NCBI GenBank assembly: GCA_029237695.1
Contig: CM055278.1
Coordinates: 69,617,188 to 69,681,187, forward strand
DNA: 64,000 nt
Origin: Conchocele bisecta
Taxonomy: Eukaryota; Mollusca; Bivalvia; Lucinida; Thyasiridae
Reading direction: 5' to 3'
Part shown: positions 36,901 to 47,649 of the stretch, in pieces
Layout: each line of letters opens with the position of its first letter
How positions within the stretch are numbered: position 1 is the stretch's first letter
The notes under the pieces: generated by a model
What the model was told of the DNA's origin: nothing
Database searches by the model: none
What the model saw: the letters and a program-made list of their open reading frames with translations, nothing else
Translations under genes and position numbers: made by a program

Positions 36901-38640
36901 AGATGAAAGAAATAGAAGTTATAACAATATTTCTCTGATGTTAAGTTTTGTAAAGAGACTAAGTATTTGACCTTGACCATGGGATCAGCGGGCGTTGGAC
37001 GGTCGTGGATTTGGCACAGCATGGTAGTAGAGCCTTACAGGAATGCATGTGTGAAATATTAAACATTTTAGATGGAGGAAATACAAGTCATAACAATATT
37101 TTTCTCTGATGTTAAGTTTTTGTAAATAAAGCGACTAAGTATTTGACATTGACCATGGGATCAGCGGGTGTTGGACGGTCATGGATTTGGCACAGCATGG
37201 TAGTAGAGCCTTACAGGAATGCATGTGTGAAATATTAAGCACTTTAGATGAAAGAAATAGAAGTTATAACAATATTTCTCTGATGTTAAGTTTTGTAAAG
37301 AGACTAAGTATTTGACCTTGACCATGGGATCAGCGGCGGTTGGACAGTCGTGGATTTGGCAGAGCATGGTAGTAGAGCCTTACAGGAATGCATGTGTGAA
37401 ATATTAAGCACTTTAGATGAAAGAAATAGAAGTTATAACAATATTTCTCTGATGGTAAGTTTAGTAAAGAGACTAAGTATTTGACCTTGACCATGGGATC
37501 AGCGGGAGTTGGACGGTCGTGGATTTGGCACAGCATGGTAGTCGAGCCTTACAGGAATGCATGTGTGAAATATTAAGCACTTTAGATGAAGGAAATAGAA
37601 GTTATAACAATATTTCTCTGATGTTAAGTTTTGTAAAGAGACTAAGTATTTGACCTTGACCTTGGGATCAGCGGGGGTTGGACGGTCGTGGATTTGGCAC
37701 AGCATGGTAGTAGAGCCCTACAGGAATGCATGTGTGAAATATTAAGCATTTTAGATGAAGGAAATAAAAGTTATAACAATATTTCTCTGATGGTAAGTTT
37801 AGTAAAGAGACTAAGTATTTGACCTTGACCTTGGGATCAGCGGGGGTTGGACGGTCGTGGATTTGGCACAGCATGGTAGTAGAGCCTTACAGGAATGCAT
37901 GTGTGAAATATTAAGCATTTTAGATGAAGGAAATAGAAGTTATAACAATATTTCTCTGATGTTAGGTTTTGTAAAGAGACTAAGTATTTGACCTTGACCA
38001 TGGGATCAGCGGGGGTTGGACGGTCGTGAATTTGGCACAGCATGGTAGTAGAGCCTTACAGGAATGCATGTGTGAAATATTAAGCATTTTAGATGAAAGA
38101 AATAGAATTTATAACAATATTTCTCTGATGTTAAGTTTTGTAAAGAGACTAAGTATTTGACCTTGACCATGGGATCAGCGGGGTTGGACGGTCGTGGATT
38201 TGGCACAGCATGGTAGTAGAGCCTTACAGGAATGCATGTGTGAAATATTAAGCATTTTAGATAAGGAAATAGAAGTTATAACAATATGTCTCGGATGTTA
38301 AGTTTTGTAAAGAGACTAAGTATTTGACCTTGACCATGTGATCAGCGGGGGTTGGACGGTCGTGGATTTGGCACAGCATGGTAGTAGAGCCTTACAGGAA
38401 TGCATGTGTGAAATATTAAGCATTTTAGATGAAGGAAATAGAAGCTATAACAATGTTTCTCTGATGTTAAGTTTTGTAAAGAGACTAAGTATTTGACCTT
38501 GACCTTGGGATCAGCGGGAGTTGGACGTTCGTGGATTTGGCACAGCATGGTAGTAGAGCCTTACAGGAATGCAAGTGTGAAATATTAAGCATTTTAGATG
38601 AAGGAAATAGAAGTTATAACAATATTTCGCTGATGCACGG
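30980..38640. repeat. 169-bp satellite array (~45 copies) in an intron
   Basis: Units share TGACCTTGACCATGGGATCA, GTCGTGGATTTGGCACAGCA, AGAGCCTTACAGGAATGCAT and GAAATAGAAGTTATAACAAT. A diagnostic variant (TTAAACATTTTAGATGGAGG) at 34361 recurs at 37061, and another (CATTGTCCATGGG) at 33931 recurs at 36803, which shows 16-17-unit higher-order duplication. 31900-33100 is crowded with small indels. The array lies between the 42417-42572 and 29562-29651 exons. Minus-strand frames of about 68 codons recur once per unit and are not considered genes. Confidence 0.95.
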
Positions 38641-38698
38641 ACGCACGGACAGACGCACGGACAACACCTGACTCCAGTATACCCCCCACACAACGTAT
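38640..38698 (+). mobile_element. ACGGACGC run ending the 169-bp array
   Basis: ACGGACGCACGGACAGACGC follows the last unit, then AACACCTGACTCCAGTATAC and a run of C. It resembles the 3' trailer of the hairpin-ended elements, so the satellite may be the expanded core of such an element. A clean hairpin is not evident. Confidence 0.5.
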
Positions 38699-39860
38699 AA
38701 CAAGAGCCGTAGGAGAACAGCATAGCTCGACTACGAGGGTTGTCAATGTACACATAGCTTGACAAACAAGGTGGCTGCGGCCTGCATAAAAACCTTAACC
38801 AAGGTTGACTAAAAACCTTAACCAAGGGAAATTAAGTAAGTCATTCAAGGTTAAATGTAGGTCGTTGTCAGATATAGGTCAGGGGTTATTGATGTACATC
38901 ACTAGGAGATGAAGTTTTCCAAGTATGGTTGCTGTAGGCCCAGCATTATTCCATATACAAGCTTGACTAAGAACCTTAACCAAGGGGAAATAACTAAGTA
39001 ATCCAATGATAAAAGTAGGTCAAGGTCAAATATAGGTCAGGGATTATTGATGTACATCACTAGGAGATGAAGTTGTCCAAGTATGGTGGGTGTAGGGTCA
39101 GTAGTATTCCATATACATGCTTGACTAAAAACCTTAACCAAGGGGAATTAACTACATAATTCAAGAGGAAATGTAGGTCAAGGTCAACTATAGATCAGGG
39201 GTTATTGATGTACATCGCTATGAGAAAAGGTTGTCCAAGTATGGTGTCTGTATGCACAATAGTATTCCATGTACAAGCTTGACTAAAAACCTTAATCAAG
39301 GTTGACTAAAAACCTTAACCAAGGGGAATTAACTAATGTAATTCAAGAGGATGTAGTCAAGGTCAAATATAGATCAGGGGTTATTGATGTACATCACTAG
39401 GAGATGAAGTTGTGCAAGTATGGTGGGTGTAGGGCCAGTAGTATTTCATATACAAGCTTGACTAAAAACCTTAACCAAGGGGAATTAACTAAGTAATTCA
39501 AGAGGAAATGTAGGTCAAGGTCAAATATAGATCAAGGGTTATTGATGTACATCGCTATGAGAAAAGGTTGTCCAAGTATGGTGTCTGTATGCACAATAGT
39601 ATTCCATGTACAAGCTTGACTAAAAACCTTAACCAAGGTTGACTAAAAACCTTAACCAAGGGGAATTAACTAAGTAATTGAAGAGGAAATGTAGGTCAAA
39701 GTCAAAGGTAGGACATCACTAGGAGATGAAGATGTCCAAGTATGGTGGGTAGCCGCCATATACAAGGTTGACTAAAAACCTTAACCAAGGCGTGACGTGA
39801 CGGTGACGCCGACGCCGGGGTGACAACATAAGCTCTACTTATTCTTCGAATAGTCGAGCT
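38699..39860 (+). mobile_element. Complete tandem-core element with terminal hairpin
   Basis: It begins AACAAGAGCCGTAGGAGAAC and then TAGCTCGACTACG, which matches one arm of its own 3' hairpin. The core units share AAAAACCTTAACCAAGG and GTCAAGGTCAAATATAG. It ends GACGCCGACGCCGGGGTGAC and the hairpin AGCTCTACTTATTC-TTC-GAATAGTCGAGCT, then AAAAAT. It is the same family as 23415-24855 and abuts the 169-bp array. Confidence 0.85.
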
Positions 39861-39872
39861 AAAAATGTATTT

Positions 39873-40107
39873 GTCTATGGGAATTTAACATGGGGGGAAA
39901 GGAGGTAGAGAAGCTATGGGAGGAGTCCGAAAACGAAAGAAAAATTGACTCCAAAACCTGGCTAGATAGCTTGGAAATGATCTAAGAAAACAAAAGTAAA
40001 ATTTTGAAAATCAGTCCAGTATTTCTGAAATTCAAAAAATTTCCCGATGTTAAATCCCCATAGACATCTTCACTCTGTGAAGCTATCTATGGGGATTTAA
40101 CATGGGG
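39873..40107. repeat. Inverted repeats of TCTATGGGGATTTAACATGGGG
   Basis: CTATGGGAATTTAACATGGGG occurs at 39876 and CTATGGGGATTTAACATGGGG at 40088, with an inverted copy (GATGTTAAATCCCCATAGA) at 40044. A local hairpin spans 40044-40105. Confidence 0.75.
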
Positions 40108-40324
40108 AAATTGTTTTTTCGTCAATAATTGACCAAATTTCACGAAATAAAAAGAAGGCTCATTCTTAATTTTTCCTTTAATTCAATATTATCCAAAAAA
40201 ATATTGTTTTTGAATTGTTTATATAGCCGTAAAATTTGGGCAGCTTTCGTAAAACAGACAGTAGAAATTTTAAATTCCAGTGTCTCAACTTCTAGGTCAC
40301 AATCCATCCCCACAATGGAACTAG

Positions 40325-40480
40325 AAGGTACAGTCCACCCTCCGGCAACGGCCACCTCCCTACAACGGCCACCTCCCTACAATGGTCACCTCTCAACAAC
40401 GGTCAGTTCAAATTCCCCCAGTTATATTTTAACAGTATTACACCTCTCTCAAACGGTCACTTATCTACTCCGGCCAAAGG
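40325..40480. repeat. Short tandem repeat (ACGGCCACCTCCCTACA)
   Basis: CAACGGCCACCTCCCTACAA is repeated with variants. It is related in sequence to the CAACAGCCACCTCTCTA array at 41195-41480. Confidence 0.75.
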
Positions 40481-40735
40481 CCACGTAATTTTCAACAAAG
40501 TCGTCAAAAAGCCTCTGAACGGCCAGCGTATCACCCTAGGCAGTTAATTCAAGCACTCAAGATCACGTGTTTTCACAATCGGATAACATCAGTAATCACT
40601 CAATAATTGTTTTGTAAACAAAACAAACTCGGTGTATTCAGAATTAAACCTGGCCGACATATTAAAAGTTTTGTGTGAAGATCACAATTTGTCATTTGAA
40701 AATTTTTAATCGATTCAGTCAGTAATTGAATGTGA

Positions 40736-40890
40736 AATAAATCAGCCCTTCTCCATATTTCCATAAACATCGTACACAACAGGAGTTCCAAGAAATCAAT
40801 TTTTTTGACTCTGGTTGACAAATCAGCTGATTTCTTGGAACTCCTGTTGTGTACGATGTTTATGGAAATATGGAGAAGGGCTGATTTATT
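40736..40890. repeat. Perfect 63-bp-arm inverted repeat
   Basis: 40736-40798 and 40828-40890 are exact reverse complements with a 29-nt loop. The arm contains AGCCCTTCTCCATATTTCCA. The right arm continues into the tandem repeat at 40856-41012. Confidence 0.93.
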
Positions 40891-41012
40891 TGCAGGGGGT
40901 GGAAAAATGTTTATGGAAATATGGAGAAGGGCTGATTTATTTGCAGGGGGTGGAAAAATGTTTATGGAAATATGGAGAAGGGCTGATTTATTTGCAGGGG
41001 GTGGAAAAATGT
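40856..41012. repeat. 51-bp tandem repeat, 3 copies
   Basis: ATGTTTATGGAAATATGGAG, AAGGGCTGATTTATTTGCAG and GGGGTGGAAAA repeat three times at an exact 51-bp spacing. The sequence is unrelated to the 51-bp satellite at 1-6976. Confidence 0.93.
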
Positions 41013-41194
41013 TGACTTGTTTACTTTGCAGGGTGCAGAAAAAAAGAAAAGTGTCCGATATCACTTTTTTGTCTTCTCTTTTCATGAATTTGTCAGATAC
41101 AGGTGATTTAATTGGATCTACGGTAATCTGGTTTATCAGTACATAGCAGTTACATTGAGAAGGCACTATTGTGTCGGTGGCTGATCATATATGA

Positions 41195-41490
41195 CCCCTC
41201 TCTAAAACAGCCACCTCTCTACTCTCTACAACAGCCACCACTCTACAACAGCCACCTCTCTACAACAGCCACCTCTCTACTCTCTACAACAGCCACCACT
41301 CTACAACAGCCACCTCTCTACAACAGCCACCTCTCTACTCTCTACAACAGCCACCACTCTACAACAGCCACCTCTCTACAACAGCCACCTGTCTACTCAC
41401 TACAACAGCCACCTCTACTCTCTATAACAGCCACCTCTCTACAACAGCCTGCTTTGTGTCTTCCCATGGATGGCTGTTGTAGAGAGGTTG
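41195..41490. repeat. CAACAGCCACCTCTCTA tandem array
   Basis: Runs of CTACAACAGCCACCTCTCTA with higher-order units of about 60 bp. One inverted copy (GGCTGTTGTAGAGAGG) at 41471 closes the array and could form a hairpin with it. Confidence 0.85.
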
Positions 41491-41887
41491 CAATGTAATT
41501 TATCAGGTATCTAGCTATTAGTAGATTGACTGATTGAGGTTTTACATCCGTTCATCAGTAACGTCAATTTGTCTGTGACTAGAGAAATGGAGCTTATGGG
41601 TTTTGCACCAGCACAGATCCAGATCAGCCTATGCATCAGCAGTCTGATCAGGATCTGCATCGTTCGCAATTCCATCAATGAAGCACCCGTCATGTTTATA
41701 ACAAGCAATATAGATTGTATCAGGCTACAGGAGCATGCTATTTGACCAGGACCTACACTGGTCACAAATCCCATAAGCGCCACTTCTCCAGTTACAGCCA
41801 TATGTACAGACGGTACAGAGCACCATACATTCAACATTGAAGTTACAACAACAACTTTCTGCACTGAAAGACGATGTCCTTATACCA

Positions 41888-42203
41888 GTAGCCTATTTCA
41901 CCAACATTGCAAAGTATACTTTTCTAGCAAAGTATACTTTGAGGGAGAAATTTTCTATTGATGGATAAATTTAATAATTTTTATTATACTAAATTTATTA
42001 CATTATCACAGCCAAAATGGCCAAAATGGCTGTGATAATGTAATAAATTCAGTATAATAATTCTGCATACTTTTAATCATCAAATATATGCAGTGTTTGT
42101 TCCATATGAAATAATGCATTTTGGCAAAAATAAACGATTACTCCCTCAAAGTATACTTTGTTAGATAAGTATACTTTGCAATTTTGATGAAATCGGCTAC
42201 AGA
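41888..42203. mobile_element. Palindromic MITE (AGTATACTT family), full-length copy
   Basis: GTAGCCTATTTCACCAAC is the left end and GATGAAATCGGCTACAG the right end. The centre is TTATTACATTATCACAGCC with its complement. It lies about 200 bp downstream of the Walker A exon, on the intron side. Confidence 0.9.
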
Positions 42204-42353
42204 TCATTTAGCATAACTATGAATACTGGTAATAGGAATATAATAGAATAGGGTTGGACTCACGGAATAGGGTCACGAATATATATATAAATCTTTAAAA
42301 GTCGTTACGGCCTTCACCCAGTATCAATGTATAATTGAACTTTTAAAAGTTTA

Positions 42354-42572
<219 letters not shown>

Positions 42573-42763
42573 CTACAACATGGGTAAAAGTGTGACCTTG
42601 TGAGGTCAAGACGGTCAAGGTCATGTTAGTACGTACACTGTGTCTACATGTATAAAGTGTTTGTATGTGAAAGTAATCCATGTAGCAATATTGAAATTAT
42701 GGAATGATGGGAGAAACTCTTACAACCATTTTGACGTAACTGACGGATATGCGGACGTACAGA

Positions 42764-42852
42764 CAATATGCAGCTTATCTGGAGCTCTGGGAGGCATATT
42801 GCTTGCTCTTCAAGCAATATGCCTCCCAGAGCTCCAGATAAGCTGCATATTG
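42764..42852. repeat. Perfect 42-bp-arm hairpin
   Basis: 42764-42805 and 42811-42852 are exact reverse complements around CTCTT. The arm contains CAGCTTATCTGGAGCTCTGG and GGCATATTGCTTG. The AGCTCCAGATAAG motif links it to the MITE family at 9416-9819. It sits in the 676-bp intron between two NBD2 exons. Confidence 0.93.
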
Positions 42853-43248
42853 GCATATTTTAGACTTATTTTTAGCAAATACGCATTGATTAATCAAAAG
42901 TGTGAGTACAAAATACAAGCAATGTGAAAACACATATTAATTTTCAAATTCAGTAGCGAAATTATTGTAATAAAGTTGAAAATGTAGTTATTTGAGCTGC
43001 ACAAATTTGCAGCTCAAATAAGTGAATTTTTAAATTTGTTATCATTTGTTCCCTATTTAACAAGGAAGAAAATCAATAATACATTTGTAAAAGTAAAATA
43101 CGCATTGAATTTGAAATATCGGGTTATAATACTCTTTAGATACAAAACTTATCTGGATTTCTGATGCCCCCCTTGCTATCGTAGGAACGTATTGGTCATA
43201 GATTCCTTGGAAACGACCATACTATGTATCTTTACACAAACAACCTAC

Positions 43249-43431
43249 CTTTTCCTTGGCCTTGATGTAGAACGTAAGATCTTTCAGCACGAGGGGTGAG
43301 TCTGGGTAGTATTTGAGGCTTGCGTTGTCTGCGGAGATCACACCCTGCTGGGGCCACTCCGGGGGTGGCTGCTTCTTCTCCTCCACCTCTAGTGGGGCCT
43401 CGGACGGAGATGCGATGTATTCCATTACCCG
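43249..43431 (-). CDS. ABCC4: ABCC4-like exon: TMD2-NBD2 linker and first NBD2 strands
   Basis: The exon has 61 codons if it starts at CGG (RVMEYIASPSEAPLEVEE) and ends at KAKEK before GTAGGTTG. It covers the linker PPPEWPQQGVI, the A-loop region with the aromatic pair KYY, and SPLVLKDLTFYIKAKEK leading to Walker A. The join to the next exon gives [13 protein letters not shown], as expected. The 5' boundary is unusual. Upstream tandem copies have CCCCACAG before ATGATCTCGGTAGAG (MISVE). In the copy attached to this exon the AG is lost and one base is inserted. The next AG (TTAATAG, before 43431) restores the frame but drops five residues, MISVE. An assembly error is the alternative explanation. 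Exon identity is secure; the exact start is not. Confidence 0.85.
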
Positions 43432-43440
43432 CTATTAACG

Positions 43441-44245
43441 AGTTCATGTGGGGGGAAGTAGAGGATTATTGGGGGATTCAGAATAATACCTCTTCTCCTC
43501 CTCCACCCCTAGTGGGGCCTCGGAGGGAAGATGTGAATAGTCCAATACCCGCTCTACCGAGATCATCTGTGGGGGGACATAGAGGATTATTGGGGGATTC
43601 AGAATAATACCTCTTCTCCTCCTCCACCCCTAGTGGAGCCTCGGAGGGAAGATGCGAATAGTCCAATACCCGCTCTACCGAGATCATCTGTGGGGGGACA
43701 TAGAGGATTATTGGGGGATTCAGAATAATACCTCTTCTCCTCCTCCACCCCTAGTGGGGCCTCGGAGGTAAGATGTGAATAGTCCAATACCCGCTCTACC
43801 GAGATCATCTGTGGGGGGACATAGAGGATTATTGGGGGATTCAGAATAATACCTCTTCTCCTCCTCCACCCCTAGTGGGGCCTCGGAGGGAAGATGCGAA
43901 TAGTCCAATACCCGCTCTACCGAGATCATCTGTGGAGGGACATAGAGGATTATTGGGGGATTCAGAATAATACCTCTTCTCCTCCACCCCTAGTGGGCCT
44001 CGGAGGGAAGTGTAGTCCCCAATACCCGTGATCATCGGACAGAGGTTATTGATCAGAATAATACCTCTTCTCCTCCTCCACCCCTAGTAGGGCCTCAGAG
44101 GGAAGTGTATGTCCCGCAATCCACCCGCTCTACCGAGATCATCTGTGGGGGGACATAGAGGATTATTGGGGGATTCAGAATAATACCTCTTCTCCTCCTC
44201 TACCCCTAGATGCGAGTAGTCCAATACCCGCTCTACCAAGATCAT
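43441..44245 (-). repeat. 121-bp tandem array: micro-exon plus micro-intron units
   Basis: There are seven units, four of them near-perfect. Each reads on the minus strand as 44 nt of intron end (GTATTATTC ... CCCCCCACAG) and then 77 nt matching the 5' part of the 43249-43431 exon, encoding MISVERVLDYSHLPSEAPL. The unit junction AAGAG/GTATTA creates a consensus-like donor, so each copy looks like a 77-nt exon. Micro-exon positions are 43490-43566, 43611-43687, 43732-43808, 43853-43929, about 43974-44036 (degraded), 44066-44142 and 44187-44245 (18-nt deletion). 77 is not a multiple of three. Including any copy gives a stop at the next junction. Confidence 0.92.
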
Positions 44246-44379
44246 CTCAAGCTTGACAAATTGGGTTACCAAAAAGCTCTAATTAGTACCAATCGTTCCG
44301 CAATTCCCACCTACAACCATGGTATATGGTATATAACCTGCAGGAAATTGGGTTATGGAGTGATATATTGGTTGTTTGT

Positions 44380-44620
44380 CAGAGCTCCAGATAAGGTCTG
44401 CATTGGCATATTTTACGCCCTTATTTTAGCTGAATACGCATTGATTGTGGGAGTGGGAGTACAAAATATTCACAGCAATGTGCAAATATGCATTGATTTT
44501 CAAATTGAGTAGTGGAAATACTGTAATAAAGTTGAAAATTTACTGCTTTTTGCAGCTCAACTAAGTAAATTGTATTACAGTACAAATAAGTGAACAAGTA
44601 TTAATACTTGGGGTGTAACG
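44380..44620. repeat. Fragment of CTCCAGATAAG MITE family
   Basis: CAGAGCTCCAGATAAGGTCT and TGCATTGGCATATTTTACGC resemble 42829-43130 (GAGCTCCAGATAAGCTGCAT, AATACGCATTGATTAATC, GTTGAAAATG). Confidence 0.7.
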
Positions 44621-44935
44621 ATACACCTACAGAGTGGCCTGCGTTCTCTTACCAGGCGAATTGCAATTCCTGGAGCGCAGGATTGCAATTCGCGTTCCCA
44701 TTAATTGCAATTGGACCGCAATCGGACTGCAATCATGTGATCGCGGTCCAAAGAGTTGGTTGCGGAATTGCAATACTTATAGCGCAGTTCGCGCTGCGCT
44801 CCGCTTTTAATTGCAATTTACGCTCCTTTGTTTCTGTAAACTGCGAAAGAATGACCGCTTTACGCTGCGCTCTGCGGTAAAACCAGCGGACCGCTCTGCT
44901 TAACCAATGCGGCAATAAAATCGAAATAGTTGACA
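44620..44935. repeat. Repeat rich in ATTGCAAT / GACCGC motifs
   Basis: Many GAATTGCAATTC and GACCGCAAT elements occur, with GCGAAAGAATGACCGC. It is related to 53030-53240 and 55300-55520. No gene was seen from 44935 to 45640 in AT-rich intron. Confidence 0.65.
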
Positions 44936-45672
44936 AACGTATCCGTGTTCCAATCCAAAATTTTACCCCATCTATCTAATTCATAGTGACTACCCTAGAA
45001 AGTCAGCGGTATTTGTGATCTGTTTTTTTTGGTGCGCAATATAAATCGGCGGGTTATTGCGAGACAAACAGTGAAACATTGACCTTGACAATTTCTTGGA
45101 CAAAACAAAATGTCGTCACTCACTCACTGCCATTCCGAATATCAAGAACACATTAATAGACACCACCATGCTGACAATATATTTATTTTCATATAAAATC
45201 AAATGATAATGTGTGTGGTCTACGGTATAATATAGCAAAACAAAGCATCAATTTTGCGTTTTGTTTACTTTTTCGTCGTATCAAATTACGTTTTCCAATA
45301 TTATGTTGACATTATTTCGACGCGATCCTATAGTCGACATGACAATTTCTGAGATCAGTACAACTTTTCATAATGTCTTTCAATTTCAAACTGCAAGGAG
45401 ACTGTGAATTGCATATTAACCATAATAACATGGTGAACATATTGATAATAATTTTAAAAGAAAAGCATATTTTAATTTTCGAAACCTGATCATAAAAATT
45501 AAAATATTAAAAATTTATTTTGGAATAAGATTTATATTACTGCAAACGTTCTGTTCTAGCTGTTGATTTCTATTGGCCAGATTCAAATTTTGTGAAGATA
45601 ATATTTATTCCGGTGATAGCCATTTATTTAAAATAAAACGGTTTACTTGTGTCACAGAGTGAGAAAGATAAA

Positions 45673-45749
45673 TAACGGCCCGGAATCGAACCAGGGACCT
45701 CATGTTTACCGTACCATGCCCATGACTCTACCGAGCAAGCTAACAAGGC
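45673..45749 (-). repeat. tRNA-derived SINE head
   Basis: The minus strand has a box-B match GGTTCGATTCC, a CCCTGGTTCGATTCCGGG T-arm and an A-box-like TAGCTTGCTCGGTAGAG. The flank TCACAGAGTGAGAAAGAT is shared with the copy at 46264. The cloverleaf is imperfect, so it is a SINE head and not a working tRNA. Confidence 0.7.
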
Positions 45750-45869
45750 ACAGATCATACACACTTCATCCCCATGGTCAGATGCGTACTGTGACATTCT
45801 TCTCCGCCAAATTGAAATTCGTCCTCAAATTCTATGTTTAATTTTTGTCTCCGAATTCCATATGTTTGG

Positions 45870-46338
45870 GTACAATTTGGGAGTATTTATCAGTCGCGGT
45901 CCTTTGTTGGGCAACAGAATACTCAATTATCGTCCGTACCCAGAGTTCCGGTGCTCCATAGGTTTTTCCTGCAGAGTACCGAATCGGATCTCATTCGCGC
46001 TTTAGCTGTTAATTGTGACATATTTTTTTGTACTTATTACACAGAAATGAATAAGTATAATACTGACATTTCTTTCAATTGAAAAATACAGAAAATATGT
46101 CGCAATTAACAGTTGAAGTGCAAATCAGATGTGATTTGGTACTTTAGCAGGGGAAACCTACGGAGAGCACCATTATAAACTCTCGGTACGGACGATGCGG
46201 GAGTATTCTGCAGAGTTACTTCGCAACTACGTTGGGCGCTAAATGTCACAGGGTGAGAAAGATGTGCACCAGCCCGGAATCGAACCGGGGATCTCTGGTT
46301 TACCACACCATCGCTCTACTGCTGAGCAAACCGGGCAC
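45870..46338. mobile_element. Two SINE copies in inverted orientation
   Basis: The right copy (46085-46338, minus strand) has a tRNA-Thr-like head: T-arm CCCCGGTTCGATTCCGGG, D-arm GCTCAGCAGTAGAGC, possible anticodon GGT. A body follows containing GTACCGAGAGTTT and TTAATTGCGACATATTTTC. The left copy (about 45870-46027, plus strand, headless) carries TCGTCCGTACCCAGAGTTCC and TTAATTGTGACATATTTTT. The two bodies form an imperfect inverted repeat. Confidence 0.7.
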
Positions 46339-46990
46339 AAATACACACTTATTCACATAGTGATCACTTCATTCAACCAAAAATTCACAAGCTAGAAGTT
46401 ATGCCAAATTATTACAGTCAACGTCACAGATTATGCTCTTGGCGACATTAGCGGACACAAATTTGTCCATCAATTTGATCAAATAAACAACGGAATCTGA
46501 CAGATAACACTACGACGGCGCATGGAAACATCATTATTCTGGTACTTGGAATCAAAATGGTGGATATTAAGATCAATATGTGAGGCGCTGACGGAACCTT
46601 TAACATTTTTTATCACGATAGCAGCTACAGGGATTGTTGGACGCATTTATTTAGAGAAACAAGAGATTACAATGGATTGGATAATATACTAAGTGACATT
46701 TTGTTCAACGTACACCAACATAGAGGATTAAATTTGCGACAATGTTGGATTCTGGATTTTGTGGACAGGTGACAGAAATCGGAGCTGGATAAGAACCGAC
46801 AGACGTGATTCTGAATATGCGTGCTTGGTCTGTGGTTTTTCTTCCAGATCATGTCATGCATGTTTTAATTTCACGTCATGTCAAAGCAGCACTATTGAAT
46901 ATAATGAATAACTTTAATATTCTACACCAGAATTAAAGTTCATTCATCGTCTGATGTGTTAACTGATAAATTAAGGTAAGTTACTTGTAT
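46339..46990. other. Intron without recognisable content
   Basis: AT-rich sequence. I see no repeats, domains or splice-consistent coding segments in either strand. Short open frames here show no family resemblance. Confidence 0.5.
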
Positions 46991-46994
46991 ATGA

Positions 46995-47545
46995 CAACTT
47001 TTGCCTCACCACGATAGAGGAGGGGGCATTTAGTGTTACCCTTGACCTTGTCCGTTCTTCCGTCCGTCACCAACCTAGTAATTCGAAAAACTTTTAAACC
47101 GTAATAGCTACATACCTGAAACTTGGTACATGTATGTTTGATTCGACCCCATGGTCATGGATTATCTCCCCCTTTTCAAGTTAGAATTTTCCAATTTTGT
47201 CTTGTAGCACCTGAAACTTGGTATGTCCTTATGATGAGTAGATTTGCAAAGTTTATTTTCATTCGACCCCCGAGTCATGGATTATCTCCCTCTTTTTGAA
47301 TTATAATTTGAAAATTTTGCCTTGTAACTCGTAAAACTTTTGTAATAGCTACAGCACTGAAATTTGATATGTAGCTTCCTTCTGATGAGTAGATGCGGAA
47401 AGTTTATTTCGATTTTTGATTCGAACCCCGTGTCATGGATTATCTCTCCTTTTGGACACTGGAATTTTTGCCTTGTTTACTATCAAAGCGATATGTGGGG
47501 TATCCGTGTTCTATGAACACATTTTCTAGTTTAGTTATCTCCCTT
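46995..47545 (-). mobile_element. Inverted copy of the 26351-26921 element
   Basis: Read on the minus strand it has TAGAAAATGTGTTCATAGAAC at the start, ~150-bp units with AGGGGGAGATAATCCATGAC, and ends near GCCCCCTCCTCTATCGTGG. It is diverged from the other copy. A fragment of the 8510-9144 family follows at about 47537-47625. Confidence 0.75.
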
Positions 47546-47649
47546 TGTTTTTTCGCGCATTGATTTGTCCGGAGCATAACGCGAACATCCTTTGCAATAT
47601 TTTTTATGAAACTTAACGCATGCATAGGTCTCACTGGACAGGGCGGAGC

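Noticed and set aside
33607..38548. About 25 recurring 68-codon minus-strand frames (MLCQIHDRPTPADP...)
   Set aside because: One per 169-bp unit, so a property of the satellite. Substitutions do not look protein-constrained and there is no family resemblance.
40600..41166. 188-codon minus-strand frame with repeated FPPPANKSALLHISINI
   Set aside because: It comes entirely from the three-copy 51-bp tandem and the 63-bp inverted repeat.
46264..46338. Functional tRNA-Thr gene on the minus strand
   Set aside because: T-arm and D-arm are good but the acceptor stem is poorly paired. The sequence continues into a SINE body repeated nearby.
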